In this document: piece after piece, positions 23,170-34,942 of the stretch
Numbering within the stretch: position 1 is the stretch's first letter
How the letters are laid out: every line of letters begins with the position of its first letter
NCBI RefSeq assembly: GCF_000516985.1
Contig: NW_006917093.1
Location: forward strand, 558,001-622,000
Source of the DNA: Pestalotiopsis fici W106-1
Lineage: Eukaryota > Ascomycota > Sordariomycetes > Amphisphaeriales > Sporocadaceae
Direction of reading: 5' to 3'
DNA length: 64,000 bases
Translations under genes and position numbers: made by a program
The notes under the pieces: model-generated
The model's database searches: none
The model's input: only the letters and a program-made list of their open reading frames with translations
Told to the model about the DNA's origin: nothing

Positions 23170-23997
23170 TTTGGTACGGAAATAAGCTATAACTAATTGT
23201 GAATAGCGTCCTGATTACTGAAGAAAGAAACTCCATAAGTGACTTCTGATAGTGAAAGAAAGAATGTGTGTCGTTTATACGATCATTTACTTATCCCTTC
23301 AGATTGTTATTACCAGCGTCCTCAACCTACGAGTATAAGAGGGGTAGGGTCTGGATCAGTACATATTCAAGCATACTGGATGCTGCATCTCAGATCAATA
23401 ACCAGATTGGGCCGAGGAAATGGGAGTTTGTGCGACTGAAAAATGCACCTGGATGGGTGGTCATCCTGACGGTCACCTTCCCCGAATAGCCGACCACTTC
23501 TCAATAATTAACCAATAATATTGTAACACATGGAGAGATGCATGTATCGTTCGATGCTCTCGTTACAATCTTCTCAACTTCTATGGATTGATGCACATGT
23601 AAGGCGCTCATCAGGCAAAATGAAATGCCACCCTACCTTCTGGGGGCAATGAGGCTGTGGCGGCTAAGGCCGCAAATGACTACACCCGCCTTGCTTATAT
23701 TCATAAGATCAAGCCGCTAAGATTGAAGAGAAGAAGGAGACCCACAGAATTAACTCTTGTCAAGGCGTTTTTTGATACATCACAAGGCATACTTTTCGTA
23801 CAGACCTATACGAACACCGGAAGATACTGCACCCTGCCGTCTGCATACCTACCCGATCTCAGTACCAAGGCAGTTTTGAGCCCACTATCTGAGGTGGCTG
23901 TCCGGCTACTGAGTCTCACTGCATCTGTTGTGCGTCTTCGGAATAATAACTGTGGTGTGATGAAGTCTGGCTAACCGGCAATCTGCTTAGTGGAGCT
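23170..23997. promoter_or_regulatory. Shared divergent promoter of pseudokinase and kinase genes
   Basis: An 828-bp head-to-head intergenic region. It contains a CCAAT motif (aaccaataat near 23508-23517) in an AT-rich stretch. A plus ORF at 23657-23974 (105 residues) ends just before a cttag acceptor-like site at 23986-23990, so an unrecognised 5' exon of the kinase gene cannot be excluded. Confidence 0.4.
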
Positions 23998-25990
<1,993 letters not shown>

Positions 25991-26498
25991 ACTTCTGAGA
26001 TGGTGTGCGTAAGCATTGCATATAGATGCAGCAAAAAGTTGAATTCCCAACAGAAATACCTCGAGGACGGGTAATTTTGTAGACAATGTACCATGCAGAA
26101 AAAGAATGACTTTATGACTTGTCGGTATTGTCTCATTCAACATTTTGAAGTCGCTGTAAGCAAGTGAGGGGGTTGCATTGGGGCTGAGGGCGAACCATTT
26201 GCGGGCTGTGTGCATATATTGCATTGATAATGGGCTCTGTGTCACCAAGAAGCGGGCTGTATCTTATACATGGTGGTTCTCATTCATTGGCTGGGTTGAA
26301 ACGTTTTGCTGCCAAGACTCACTCCGACGCGTGTCTCGTTGACCTTAGGCTTTCTGATCACTTGTGCCTCCGGTAGGTATATATGCACCCAGGGGCTAGA
26401 AGCTACAAGAATACTGGTTTTGCTCTTATATGTGTCGCTGTACTCTTGAATATTCGATTTTCCCGCGCCTGTACCAACATACTATAACAGTCTTCACC
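25991..26498. other. Intergenic region between kinase and RSG-repeat genes
   Basis: 508 bp without a supported gene. An in-frame ATG at 26430 could extend the downstream protein by 23 residues, but the ATG at 26499 is followed by a better N-terminus. Confidence 0.4.
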
Positions 26499-27830
26499 AT
26501 GTTCTCCAGGTTCGGCAAATCTTCAGAGAGCGTATCATCCCCTGATGTGCGACAAGAAGCAATTGCCACCGCGTATAACTCCGGATATAATTTTGCGAAT
26601 GTGAGCCGCCTGTCTTTGTTCTTACAAAACGGATCGACCCAGAGAATAGAGGAAACAGACAGGCGGCGCCTTTCACAAGAAGAACAGACAATACTGGTGA
26701 GTCAAGGTAACAACGCCACGTAGAGTCACGCTGACAGGTTGATTTGACCGCGGATGAAATATTCCTCTTCAGAAGACATGATGGTCGTCTCAGTCCGTTC
26801 AAGTTTGGGCATTCCCAACAGATAGAAAACACAATATCTCCGGCGGTGGCAATTCGTTTAAAGCTTGATGCAACCGTCAACTCCATACATGAGCTGTATT
26901 GGTATGCAACTCTCACGATCTCGCGCACCTGGCCCAATTCATTGATGATGTTGTAGGTTTAGATCCGAACGTGTAGAGCTTGCAAGATTTCTGGTGAAGA
27001 ACATGGAGGACCAAGTTTGTCTAGGAATTGACTGGCTCCGCTCAACTTCTTTGTGGACTGGAAGCTCTACACTGGTTGGGTCGTCACAGGGTAGTCTTTC
27101 ACCTTTTGATATTCATGGCGACGAACGGGAAAACAGCTCAATGAATAGTTCCCGAAGACCTTCCCCATCTTCGCCCGATCATCCGACCTATTTACCATCG
27201 CCAAAGACCCCATCCAGAGGAAGGGTTCGCCGTGATCCAGTATCACGCCAACCATCCAATGATAACCATCCAGCCATCATGCTCCCTCGACCTTTGCCTC
27301 CTGCTAACAACCCCTCTCGTCCGAGGAATGGTATCGAACCGAGGCGTCCCAGCCAGAATTTACCGGTACCAGGGGCTTATCGCCAAAGACACAGGTCCTA
27401 CGAAGGATATTCACCATCTTATTACGATGATGGAAATATTATTGAGCCACTTCCACCCAGGTCAAGATCAGTAGATGATCCAGATCGAGGTCGGCGCTAT
27501 GATTCACCCAGCACCAGAAATAATGGGCGGAGTGCAAGTCGCAGACGAGGGAGAAGCGGGAATGAAAGTCGAAGTGGGAATAGAAGCCGAAGTGGGGATA
27601 GAAGCCGAAGTGGGAATGGAAGTCGAAGTGGGAATGGAAGTCGAAGCGGGAATAGAAGTCGAGGTGGGGACAGAAGTCGAGGTTGGGATAGAAGTCGAGA
27701 TCGTACGGACTATATTGCCAGAGACCAAAGGCGTCGGAGCAATAAGAGCAATGGACGTGAGCCAAAAGAAAAGCGGTTGGGTTCGATTGTGCAAGTTGTC
27801 GGAGCTGTCATACGATTTTTATTTGACTAG
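26499..27830 (+). CDS. Unassigned protein with RSG-repeat tail
   Basis: Three exons (26499-26696, 26738-26901, 26957-27830) give 411 residues. Intron 1 is only 41 bp (gtgagt...gacag) and intron 2 is 55 bp (gtatgc...ttgtag); both joins keep frame, and each exon read alone would soon stop. Residues 1-145 look globular and show no family I can name. Residues 160-330 are disordered and rich in Ser, Pro, Arg and Asn. From about 330 an array of six-residue units of the type SRSGN(R/G) is encoded by an 18-bp minisatellite. The protein ends in a short hydrophobic segment, IVQVVGAVIRFLFD. It follows the kinase in the same direction, so co-function is possible but unproven. Confidence 0.75.
27559..27700 (+). 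repeat. 18-bp coding minisatellite
   Basis: Roughly seven to eight tandem copies of an 18-base unit close to ggaagtcgaagtgggaat, with scattered A/G and C/T differences. It encodes the SRSGNR/SRSGNG/SRGGDR array. The unit length is a multiple of three, so copy-number change keeps the frame. Confidence 0.9.
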
Positions 27831-29228
27831 CGACAGGACGGATAGCTGAACAACATACTTTATGAGGTTTGTCAGAAGATATGGTACACTAGATTAATGG
27901 ATTCACAGGTCGCTAGTATAATCATGTTCATCACTCGCACGATATACTTCTGCTCTCATACCCACCTATGGAAATTGTAGCATAATGCTTTACGGGCTAG
28001 CCAGGGGCTTACAATACTAAATATGGCTGCAACTCACTGCCTGGATAGCAATTCATGAAGGAACAGAAAAGTCACAGTTACAAATTATTGAACCAGGCTC
28101 ATGTGTGCTTATATTGCAATACAAATGCGCAAAAATGTGCAGCTCGAGCCAGCTCAGTGCGTCATCAATGGCAGGCAATTATACAATCCAGTGTCCCGAA
28201 CCTTCAGATTCCAGGGCCATGTTCGTTCATGATACAAACCTGCGCCATAGATTGGTCCGGGACGTTTTGCAACCATTGTGTTCCCCTCGGGCTGCAAGGC
28301 TTGTGCATATAGAGGTAATGCGAGGTAAGATCTAAAGCTACAAGATTTTGTCACAGCCAAGAGTACATATATGTATGTATGTATGGACTATGATGGTTTG
28401 CAGCACGTCCCTAATATGAAAAAAGGAAACCCTTCGGGAGCCAATCTCGCACTATCCTGGAAGGTTTCCCGACATTCTGCATACGGTCACGGCTTGTGTA
28501 ACCGCCCGATAGAAGCTTTATATAATAAGTCGCTACCTTGTACAGCGCATTTGATACAGTTGCAAATTTCTACAATATCCCACGAGGACTACCTGGTCTC
28601 GGAAATAATGCCAACAATAACGAGAGCAAAAAGCGCCAAGTTGCAACGCCGAGCCTCTAGCCCATCTGGCCCAGTCGAGTAGCCCCTCACTTCTTCGGTT
28701 CGCATCCGATCCGAACTATGCGAACTTCAGCCGACACTATAGTGCCCTTTGTATATAATTATTGAATTCCGCCAGGGACTTCTGTACTGGGAGCTCATGT
28801 GATTCGGTCCGGTTCCCTAGAAACGACAACGATTGAGGCGATATCTCCACAGGTTGCCATTGTGTCGTCTCCATTTGCCGAATATCCTAACCGCGAACAT
28901 CGTTGCAGCCTCCACTCCAAGAATCCGGGTCACTTTTGCCCATGGGGTAAGACCGGGGCCCCGCAAAGTTCAAGGTGGGCGCGCCGAAATTGACTTGACG
29001 ATCAAAAGCATGGAACAGTGCCCGCATGATGATGGCATCGAATGAGAAAGCATGAGCTGGGGGAAATGGCCTCGGTTAGTCTTGTTGATGACCCCACAGG
29101 CCTCAAAAGCCAAGAACAATACAGCAAGTATATATCTTGCAGGATATATCGCGCGAGGGTGAACACAAAGGCGGTATGATGCTTTTTATCCTGTTTGGTG
29201 TGCCGGTTGAGCAAGTGTATCGTCTTCC
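27831..29228. other. Intergenic region before the GH1 gene
   Basis: 1.4 kb, AT-rich in part, with a short (atgt)n run near 28368-28383. No gene supported. Confidence 0.4.
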
Positions 29229-31070
29229 ATGCCCTTGTCAGTAGAGCCAGTCGCCATGTCACCAGAAGTGTCCGTCTCTGCGATCATGGGGCTCTTGCTC
29301 CATGTGTCCATGTCTACAGCGGCCTCTGCGAATGTCACTTCCATTGCTGCGAGCGGTTGCCTTGCCTCCATGGCATCACCTACGTATAGCTCGTTTAGCT
29401 ACGAACAAATGAGCACCAACCGCTATGCTACGCCTCTACCTACGCCACTCTCTTTGCCAACATACGCCCCGGGTTTCTCAGAGGCGTCTGCCCTGTTGCC
29501 TGCCAACGTGACATATACGACCTACAGTCTCGACAAGGCGGCAACTTCTGTCGACGATGGTCCGTACGGGCAGAGTGCGTACGTTGCCCTGTGGCAAAAC
29601 CTCACGTACTCTAGCGATCCTCCGTTCACCACTACGGTTTCTCCCACTCCAGTGGCGTCTAGCGAGCTCATCTTTCCTCCACCGCTTGCTGCACGCCCAG
29701 TCAATGAGGACAAGTCGTTGAAGCTGCCCTGTGATTTCATCTGGGGAGTTGCCGCCAGTTCTTGGCAAATCGAAGGCGGATTGCAGGTCGAGGGCAGAGG
29801 CGTTGGCGTTCTGGATGGGATAGGAGCAGTGGGCACAACTGGGCAGGACGACGCCAATATTGCCGACATGAACTATTTCATGTACAAGCAGGACATTGCC
29901 CGCCTCGCAGCGTTGGGAGTTCCATACTACTCGTTCTCAATCGCATGGCCCCGTGTGATGCCCTTTGGCGTTGCGGGTTCTCCGGTCAACACACAGGCAT
30001 TGGATCACTATGCCGACATAATTGATACGTGCTACGAGTACGGTATCATACCCGTGGCTACTCTGTTGCACGTGGATAGTCCTGTTGGCATCTTCGACGA
30101 CCTTGATGCATTCCCCGAGCACTTTTTATACTATGCCAAGCAGATCATGACGCGATTTGGGGACCGAATCCCCATTTGGTTCACCATCAACGAGCCAAAT
30201 ATCGCGGTACCGTATGTCTATAGCGACTACAATGTCCTGGTTGCAGAAACAAAGGCACATGCGGCTGTTTACCATTGGTATAAGGAGGAGCTCAATGGAA
30301 CTGCGCAAATCACTACAAAGTTTGCCAACAACCTTGCCGTTCCGCGCGATCCAAGCAACTCATCCGACGTCGAGGCATCGCTGAGGTATCAAGAGTTCAT
30401 CTTGGGCATCATGGCGAATCCAATCTTCCTCGGCCAGCAAATTCCCCAGGTTGTCCTAGACACCCCCGGTCTGAATCTGACTGCGCTGACGGACGAGGAG
30501 ATTGCGTACATTAATGGCACGGCCGACTTTTGGGCTTTTGATCCCTACGTTGCCCAATATGCGTGGGCTCCAGATGCCGGTATTGAAGCCTGTGCAGCAA
30601 ACTCTTCGGATCCTCTGTGGCCGAGCTGTGTCGAAACTGGTACGTCTCAGCAGAATGGATGGCTCATGGGAGTGCCGTCCAATGCGTACCCAATGATAGC
30701 ACCGCAATATGTGCGAGAGCAATATGGCTACATCTGGAACACGTACAAGCCGTCGGGCATCATGGTGACCGAGTTTGGGTTTCCCCAGCTGCGCGAGGAA
30801 GAGTCAGAATTGGCCGTCAAGCTCTTCGACTTTGACCGGTCCATGTACTATCAAAACTTCTTGACCGAGACCTTGCACGCCATCCACTCGGACAATGTCA
30901 ATGTTATTGGAGCGCTCGCGTGGAGTTGGATCGACAATAATGAGTTTGGTGACTTTGCCAACGCCTATGGTATGCAGACTGTCAACCGAACTGATGGTCT
31001 GTTTACAAGACATTTCAAGAGAAGCTTTTTTGATTACGTGGACTTTTTCCACAACAACATAGCAAGCTAG
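29229..31070 (+). CDS. Glycoside hydrolase family 1 beta-glucosidase-like protein
   Basis: Single exon, up to 613 residues. The GH1 barrel starts near residue 165 with DFIWGVAASSWQIEGG, the family signature. The general acid/base is Glu322 in FTINEPN; the nucleophile is Glu515 in VTEFGFP, where most GH1 enzymes have TENG. LAWSWIDNNEFGDFANAYGM near the end is the usual aglycone/glycone-site block (W-S-x-x-D-N-x-E). The first 160 residues are Ser/Thr/Pro/Tyr-rich with several NxS/T sites, absent from minimal GH1 enzymes and typical of secreted fungal forms. A signal peptide is best seen if translation starts at the ATG at 29286 (MGLLLHVSMSTAASA); the ATG at 29229 gives 19 extra residues. It likely acts on beta-glucosides outside the cell. 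Confidence 0.87.
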   Translation: MPLSVEPVAMSPEVSVSAIMGLLLHVSMSTAASANVTSIAASGCLASMASPTYSSFSYEQMSTNRYATPLPTPLSLPTYAPGFSEASALLPANVTYTTYSLDKAATSVDDGPYGQSAYVALWQNLTYSSDPPFTTTVSPTPVASSELIFPPPLAARPVNEDKSLKLPCDFIWGVAASSWQIEGGLQVEGRGVGVLDGIGAVGTTGQDDANIADMNYFMYKQDIARLAALGVPYYSFSIAWPRVMPFGVAGSPVNTQALDHYADIIDTCYEYGIIPVATLLHVDSPVGIFDDLDAFPEHFLYYAKQIMTRFGDRIPIWFTINEPNIAVPYVYSDYNVLVAETKAHAAVYHWYKEELNGTAQITTKFANNLAVPRDPSNSSDVEASLRYQEFILGIMANPIFLGQQIPQVVLDTPGLNLTALTDEEIAYINGTADFWAFDPYVAQYAWAPDAGIEACAANSSDPLWPSCVETGTSQQNGWLMGVPSNAYPMIAPQYVREQYGYIWNTYKPSGIMVTEFGFPQLREEESELAVKLFDFDRSMYYQNFLTETLHAIHSDNVNVIGALAWSWIDNNEFGDFANAYGMQTVNRTDGLFTRHFKRSFFDYVDFFHNNIAS

Positions 31071-31192
31071 ATTATGAAGCATACAATCCGAGGTTCATAA
31101 CCCAAGTCTAGCAGAGATACGGCGAGATGGTCTGCACAAATGGTACTTGGCTTGATCTAGGAGTACAGCGGAAAAAGGACATATGCATGTAA

Positions 31193-31280
31193 ATGAGTAA
31201 TGCTAACAGCGCTATGTCACCTTGGCTAGCAGCGCTATGCATCACCATATCCCGTTATCTACACCTGCATACAGCCCGCC
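31193..31280 (+). repeat. Left terminal inverted repeat of the MITE
   Basis: 88 bp, from ATGAGTAATGCTAACAGCGC to ACAGCCCGCC. It pairs with 31537-31624 over its whole length without indels. Confidence 0.88.
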
Positions 31281-31536
31281 GTAGATAGGAAAACAGTAAA
31301 AAATTATAAGGCTATTTCGAAGGAAACTAACTTATGCGTTGCATTGTGAGTAATTGGCTTGATTACCTACTAGGGATCTACTTTTTGAATAGGCCCGTAT
31401 CGTTAAAAATAATAATAAATACAGCAGCTATTTACAGCAGCTATAACACTGCATAAGGGCTTAAGATACTACCTAGGTAAATAAAAATCAAATCTAAAGC
31501 TATTTCCAGTAACTAGAATTTGAAATATAAAATGTT

Positions 31537-31624
31537 GGCGGGCTGTATGCAGGCGCATATTACGGGATATAGTGGTACATAGCGCTGCTAGCCAAGGTGA
31601 CATAGCGCTGCTAGCATCACTCAT
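31537..31624 (-). repeat. Right terminal inverted repeat of the MITE
   Basis: 88 bp, reverse complement of the left arm, with the outer end ACTCAT followed by the GTAA flank. Confidence 0.88.
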
Positions 31625-32000
31625 GTAAATAGTGTAATTAATATCCTGTTTCTACAAAAGTCTGACTTGTATAAATATTTTTCAGCTGTTATAGTTCAGT
31701 ACTCAAAGCTCTTGGCCAATATGTACTATGTACTAAAGCACTAACCTTAGGTTAGTGGGGCTTTATGGTGCCACTGGTGCCTGTCACTGTGAGATGACGA
31801 GTGCGTCTGGGGCCTCTGTGAAACATTATGGGATTCATAGCTTCCATACAGTTCGCCTCATCCTTCCATCCTTCATCATCTTGCATTAGCAACGACTTTG
31901 CATCGATTAAATGTTTACTTTTCCATGATCAGATTCATGAGAACTTAATCATTCATCAAGATAAAAGACTTGCTCATCATTAACACACACACACACATAC

Positions 32001-32993
32001 ATGATGCCGTCTCTCCGTGAGCTGCTGCATCTATTGCCGCTCGCCACTCTCACCCTCGCGAAACCCCAACGCCAGCAGCCCCTACACGGCAGCGTCGACA
32101 AGCATGACGAGCCCGATGACACACCTCTCCCTGTCATCATCTGGCACGGGCTGGGCGACAACTTTGCCAACGAAGGCATCCAGTCCGTCGGAGACCTGAT
32201 TGAGGAGATCCACGAGGGCACCCTGGTATACTACGTCAAGCTCGCCGACGACGCCACGGGCGACCAGTCGGCGACGTGGTGGGGCAACGTGACGGAGCAG
32301 GTCGACAAGGTGTGCGCCGACCTGGCGAGCCACCAGATCCTGAGCACGGCGCCGGCCGTCGACGCCGTCGGCTTCTCGCAGGGCGGACAGTTCCTGCGGG
32401 CCTATGTCGAGCGGTGCAACTTCCCGCCCGTGCGCAACCTCGTCACGTTTGGCTCGCAGCACAACGGCATCGTCGACTACCGCACCTGCGGCGCCACCGA
32501 CTGGCTGTGCAAGGGCGCCATGGCCCTCTTGCACGGCAACACCTTTTCCCAGTACGTCCAGTCGCACCTGGTGCCCGCCCAGTACTTTCGCGACCCCGAG
32601 CAGCTCGACAAGTACCTCGAGCACTCCAACTTTTTGGCCGACATCAACAATGAGCGCGTGCTCAAGAACGAGACGTACGCCAAGAACATTGCCAACCTCG
32701 ACAACTTTGTCATGTACATGTTTGAGGACGATACTGTCGTCGTGCCCAAGGAGACGGCCTGGTTCGAGGAGGTCAACGGCACCGAGCGCACCCCGCTGAG
32801 GGCGAGGAAGTTGTACGAGGAGGATTGGTTGGGTCTGAGGGCGCTTGATCGCAAGGGCGGACTCAAATTCCGAACGACCCCTGGTGAGCACATGCGCTTG
32901 TCTGACAAGGTCTTGGCCGAGTCGTTCAAGGAGTTTTTTGGACCATGGGGAAAGAAGTATTCGAAAGAGGCAGTGACTTTTAACGAGCTGTAA
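32001..32993 (+). CDS. PPT1: Palmitoyl-protein thioesterase
   Basis: Removes palmitate from cysteines of S-acylated proteins in the lysosome/vacuole (family role). Single exon, 330 residues. A signal peptide is visible (LLHLLPLATLTLA, residues 8-20). The fold begins PVIIWHGLGD (44-53), the conserved oxyanion-loop motif of the family. The catalytic triad can be read as Ser126 in GFSQGG, Asp243/244 in MFEDDTVV and His297 in PGEHMRL, in the spacing known for human PPT1. N-glycosylation sites are at NVT (near 96) and NET (near 223). The start is the first of two consecutive ATGs. A long minus-strand ORF covering the gene is a shadow of GC-rich third positions. Confidence 0.93.
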   Translation: MMPSLRELLHLLPLATLTLAKPQRQQPLHGSVDKHDEPDDTPLPVIIWHGLGDNFANEGIQSVGDLIEEIHEGTLVYYVKLADDATGDQSATWWGNVTEQVDKVCADLASHQILSTAPAVDAVGFSQGGQFLRAYVERCNFPPVRNLVTFGSQHNGIVDYRTCGATDWLCKGAMALLHGNTFSQYVQSHLVPAQYFRDPEQLDKYLEHSNFLADINNERVLKNETYAKNIANLDNFVMYMFEDDTVVVPKETAWFEEVNGTERTPLRARKLYEEDWLGLRALDRKGGLKFRTTPGEHMRLSDKVLAESFKEFFGPWGKKYSKEAVTFNEL

Positions 32994-33264
32994 TAATTGG
33001 GTTTTAATGGGTTTGTATCGCAAACACGACATTATTTTGGTTCAATGGGATTCAACAAGGAGTTCAAGGTTTACATAGATATCAAAGGAGCTAGGTTACA
33101 TTGATTGAATTGATCTGATATCAGTCTATACCTGATGTTTTTATTTTCACCCGCCCAAAACGCCATGCAATGATCCCATTCTACGTGAGACGATACGACA
33201 CGACACGGTACGCCGAACGCCTCGACACATGTGTGCAGCAAAAAAACCACTACTACATATCCCT

Positions 33265-34486
33265 TTAAACATCGACAGCCTTCTTGGCCGCAGCCTTCTG
33301 CTTCTTGAGCTTGGCCTTGCGCTCTGCAATCTCCTTGTCGAGGTGGGAGTCGTCGCTCTCGGGCTGGGCCTTTGCCTTGGTCTTCTTGGCCTTCTTGGTC
33401 GCCGGCGCCGTCTCCTCGGGCTGCGCGTCCAGAGACTTTCGCTTCTTGCCAACGTTGGGCTTCTCGGCCAGAGCCTTGGCCTCCTCGGCCTCCTTGGTCA
33501 TGATGTCCTTTTGACCGTCCAGCCACAGCTCGTCCGCCAGGTACAGAGGCAGGGCGACCGTCTCGGAACCCTTGAGGTACATGGCGCGAACGTTCTTGTC
33601 CTTTTGCGGCACGTACTTCTCCACCAGGACCTCGGCGACAGCGTTTGCGTTGGCGGCAATCTTGTCGGCAGACCATCCGGCATAGCCCACGCGGACGGCA
33701 GTGTTGGTCGATGGCGACAGGTGCACGAGGGCAGAGCCGACGGCCTTTTCAATCTCGGCGGCGAGCTCGGCAGGAGTGCATGACTTGGGGGTATCGTCTC
33801 CCTTGACCTTCTTGACCTTCTTGCCATCCACCTTGGGCTTGTTTCTCGACTCGAGATTCACAGGGATGGGGCGCTTGGCCGTGTTCTTGTAAAAGGTCTT
33901 GCCCAGTACTTTGGGAAGTCGAGTAATGATGCGAGAATCTCCGAGGAAAATGTCGTGCTCGGCGTAGAGTTTCCTCTGCTCCTCGTACTGCTTGAACTTG
34001 GCCTGAAGCTTGCCAACGTCAATAACTCGAGTGACTCGCTTGCGCCATTCTTCCGGGAACTCTTCCGAGGCAACGAGGCTGCAAGAAATAAGGATCAGCA
34101 AGACGTCAAACATTATGCGCAAGCGAGCAAAGAGCAGCATACTTCTTGTAGTGGCGCTGGGGATCGGCGCTGATGAGGCAGACGCTCAGCTCGGGGTCGG
34201 TATTCAGAGGATGCGGCAGCACAATCTTGCCGGGCTTGAGGCGGCTGGAGTCGACAATGTGTCTCTTGGTGGTCAGGGTCAACCAGACGGGCTGCTCGTT
34301 CAAGGAAGTCTCGTCGTCCGAGTCGGCAGCCAAGAGGTTCTTTTTGTCGGCCTTTTCTGCCTTTTCCTTGGAGGCCTTCTTCATATGCGCCAGGAGCGCC
34401 TTGGACGCCTTCAACGTCTGGTCGGGATCAACCAGCTGCAGAGCAGCATCGGAAGACCGAAGCTTCATTTCCTTGGTGGGCGCCAT
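33265..34486 (-). CDS. Ribosomal L1 domain nucleolar protein (Cic1/Utp30 type)
   Basis: Two exons, 34486-34143 and 34078-33265, give 385 residues. The intron 34142-34079 has a gtatgc donor and a ttgcag acceptor; the join reads HYKN-LVASEEFPEEW. Proteins of this group (yeast Cic1/Nsa3 and Utp30, human RSL1D1) bind pre-rRNA through an L1 fold and act in ribosome assembly in the nucleolus. The L1-like domain runs from about residue 25 to 280 (NEQPVWLTLTTKRHI, LGKTFYKNTAKRPIPV, NTAVRVGYAGW, VRAMYLKGSETVALPLY). The C-terminal 80 residues are Lys/Ala/Glu-rich with KKRK and KKAKKTKAKAQ clusters, a nucleolar-type basic tail. It shares a 456-bp divergent promoter with the cyclin gene. Confidence 0.88.
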
Positions 34487-34942
34487 TGTGCAAAGGGCGA
34501 AAAAAGTCGAGAACAATTGCTGGAAAATGTTGTTGGCAACTTTTTTTCCTCTAGCAAATTGCACCGCAGGCAAATCAATGGAAATGCTAAAGCGCTGGGA
34601 ACTTTTGGAAATCGATAAACTTTTGGTACGTGGGGCTCGAAAATTTCCCAGAGTCCAATTAAGTTGCTTTGCGATAAGCTTATCAAAAAGCTGGCTGAAG
34701 CGCCTCGACTTTGGCAGTCAGTGTGTGTCTGCACCGCCCATTTTATGAGACAAACAGGGACTGGGTGGGCCACTTTCTAAACGCCACAGTTGACCACCAG
34801 CACGGATACTCATCAGTAACCCGACACCAGCAGAATGCAGCAGACAGCGGACAGTTTCGTCTCTGAGCAAAACCCCCCAGGCTGGCGGCCAACACTCTTG
34901 GATATAAAGCCAACCGCAGCCTCGGTAACTGATTTCTTCAAC
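34487..34942. promoter_or_regulatory. Divergent promoter with GATA palindrome
   Basis: Head-to-head region between the L1-domain gene and the cyclin gene. It contains a perfect 12-bp palindrome GATAAGCTTATC at 34673-34684, which is two inverted GATAAG sites, plus a further CGATAA at 34611-34616. GATA factors in fungi bind (A/T)GATA(A/G); control of these genes by such a factor is inference. Confidence 0.5.

Larger units (their letters stand above)
31193..31624. mobile_element. Non-autonomous inverted-repeat element (MITE), 432 bp
   Basis: Two inverted copies of an 88-bp sequence, 31193-31280 and 31537-31624, bound the element. The outer ends are ATGAGT...ACTCAT, and a core block of about 30 bases (agcgctatgtcaccttggct and on) is identical between arms; the rest has around ten differences, several of them C/T or G/A. 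GTAA directly flanks both ends (31189-31192 and 31625-31628), consistent with a 4-bp target-site duplication, although a TA duplication with a slightly longer terminal repeat also fits. The 256-bp interior is AT-rich and non-coding. Each arm holds AGCGCTATG twice as a subterminal direct repeat. There is no transposase, so movement would need one in trans. It sits 122 bp downstream of the GH1 stop codon. Confidence 0.85.
31071..32000. other. Intergenic region holding a MITE
   Basis: Contains the GH1 3' flank, the inverted-repeat element described separately at 31193-31624 and the promoter of the thioesterase gene. A (CA)n run (31983-31996) ends five bases before the thioesterase ATG. Confidence 0.6.

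Noticed and set aside
32082..33032. 316-residue minus-strand ORF covering the thioesterase gene
   Set aside because: It mirrors the GC-rich third positions of PPT1, has low-complexity composition, and the plus strand shows a full catalytic triad and signal peptide.
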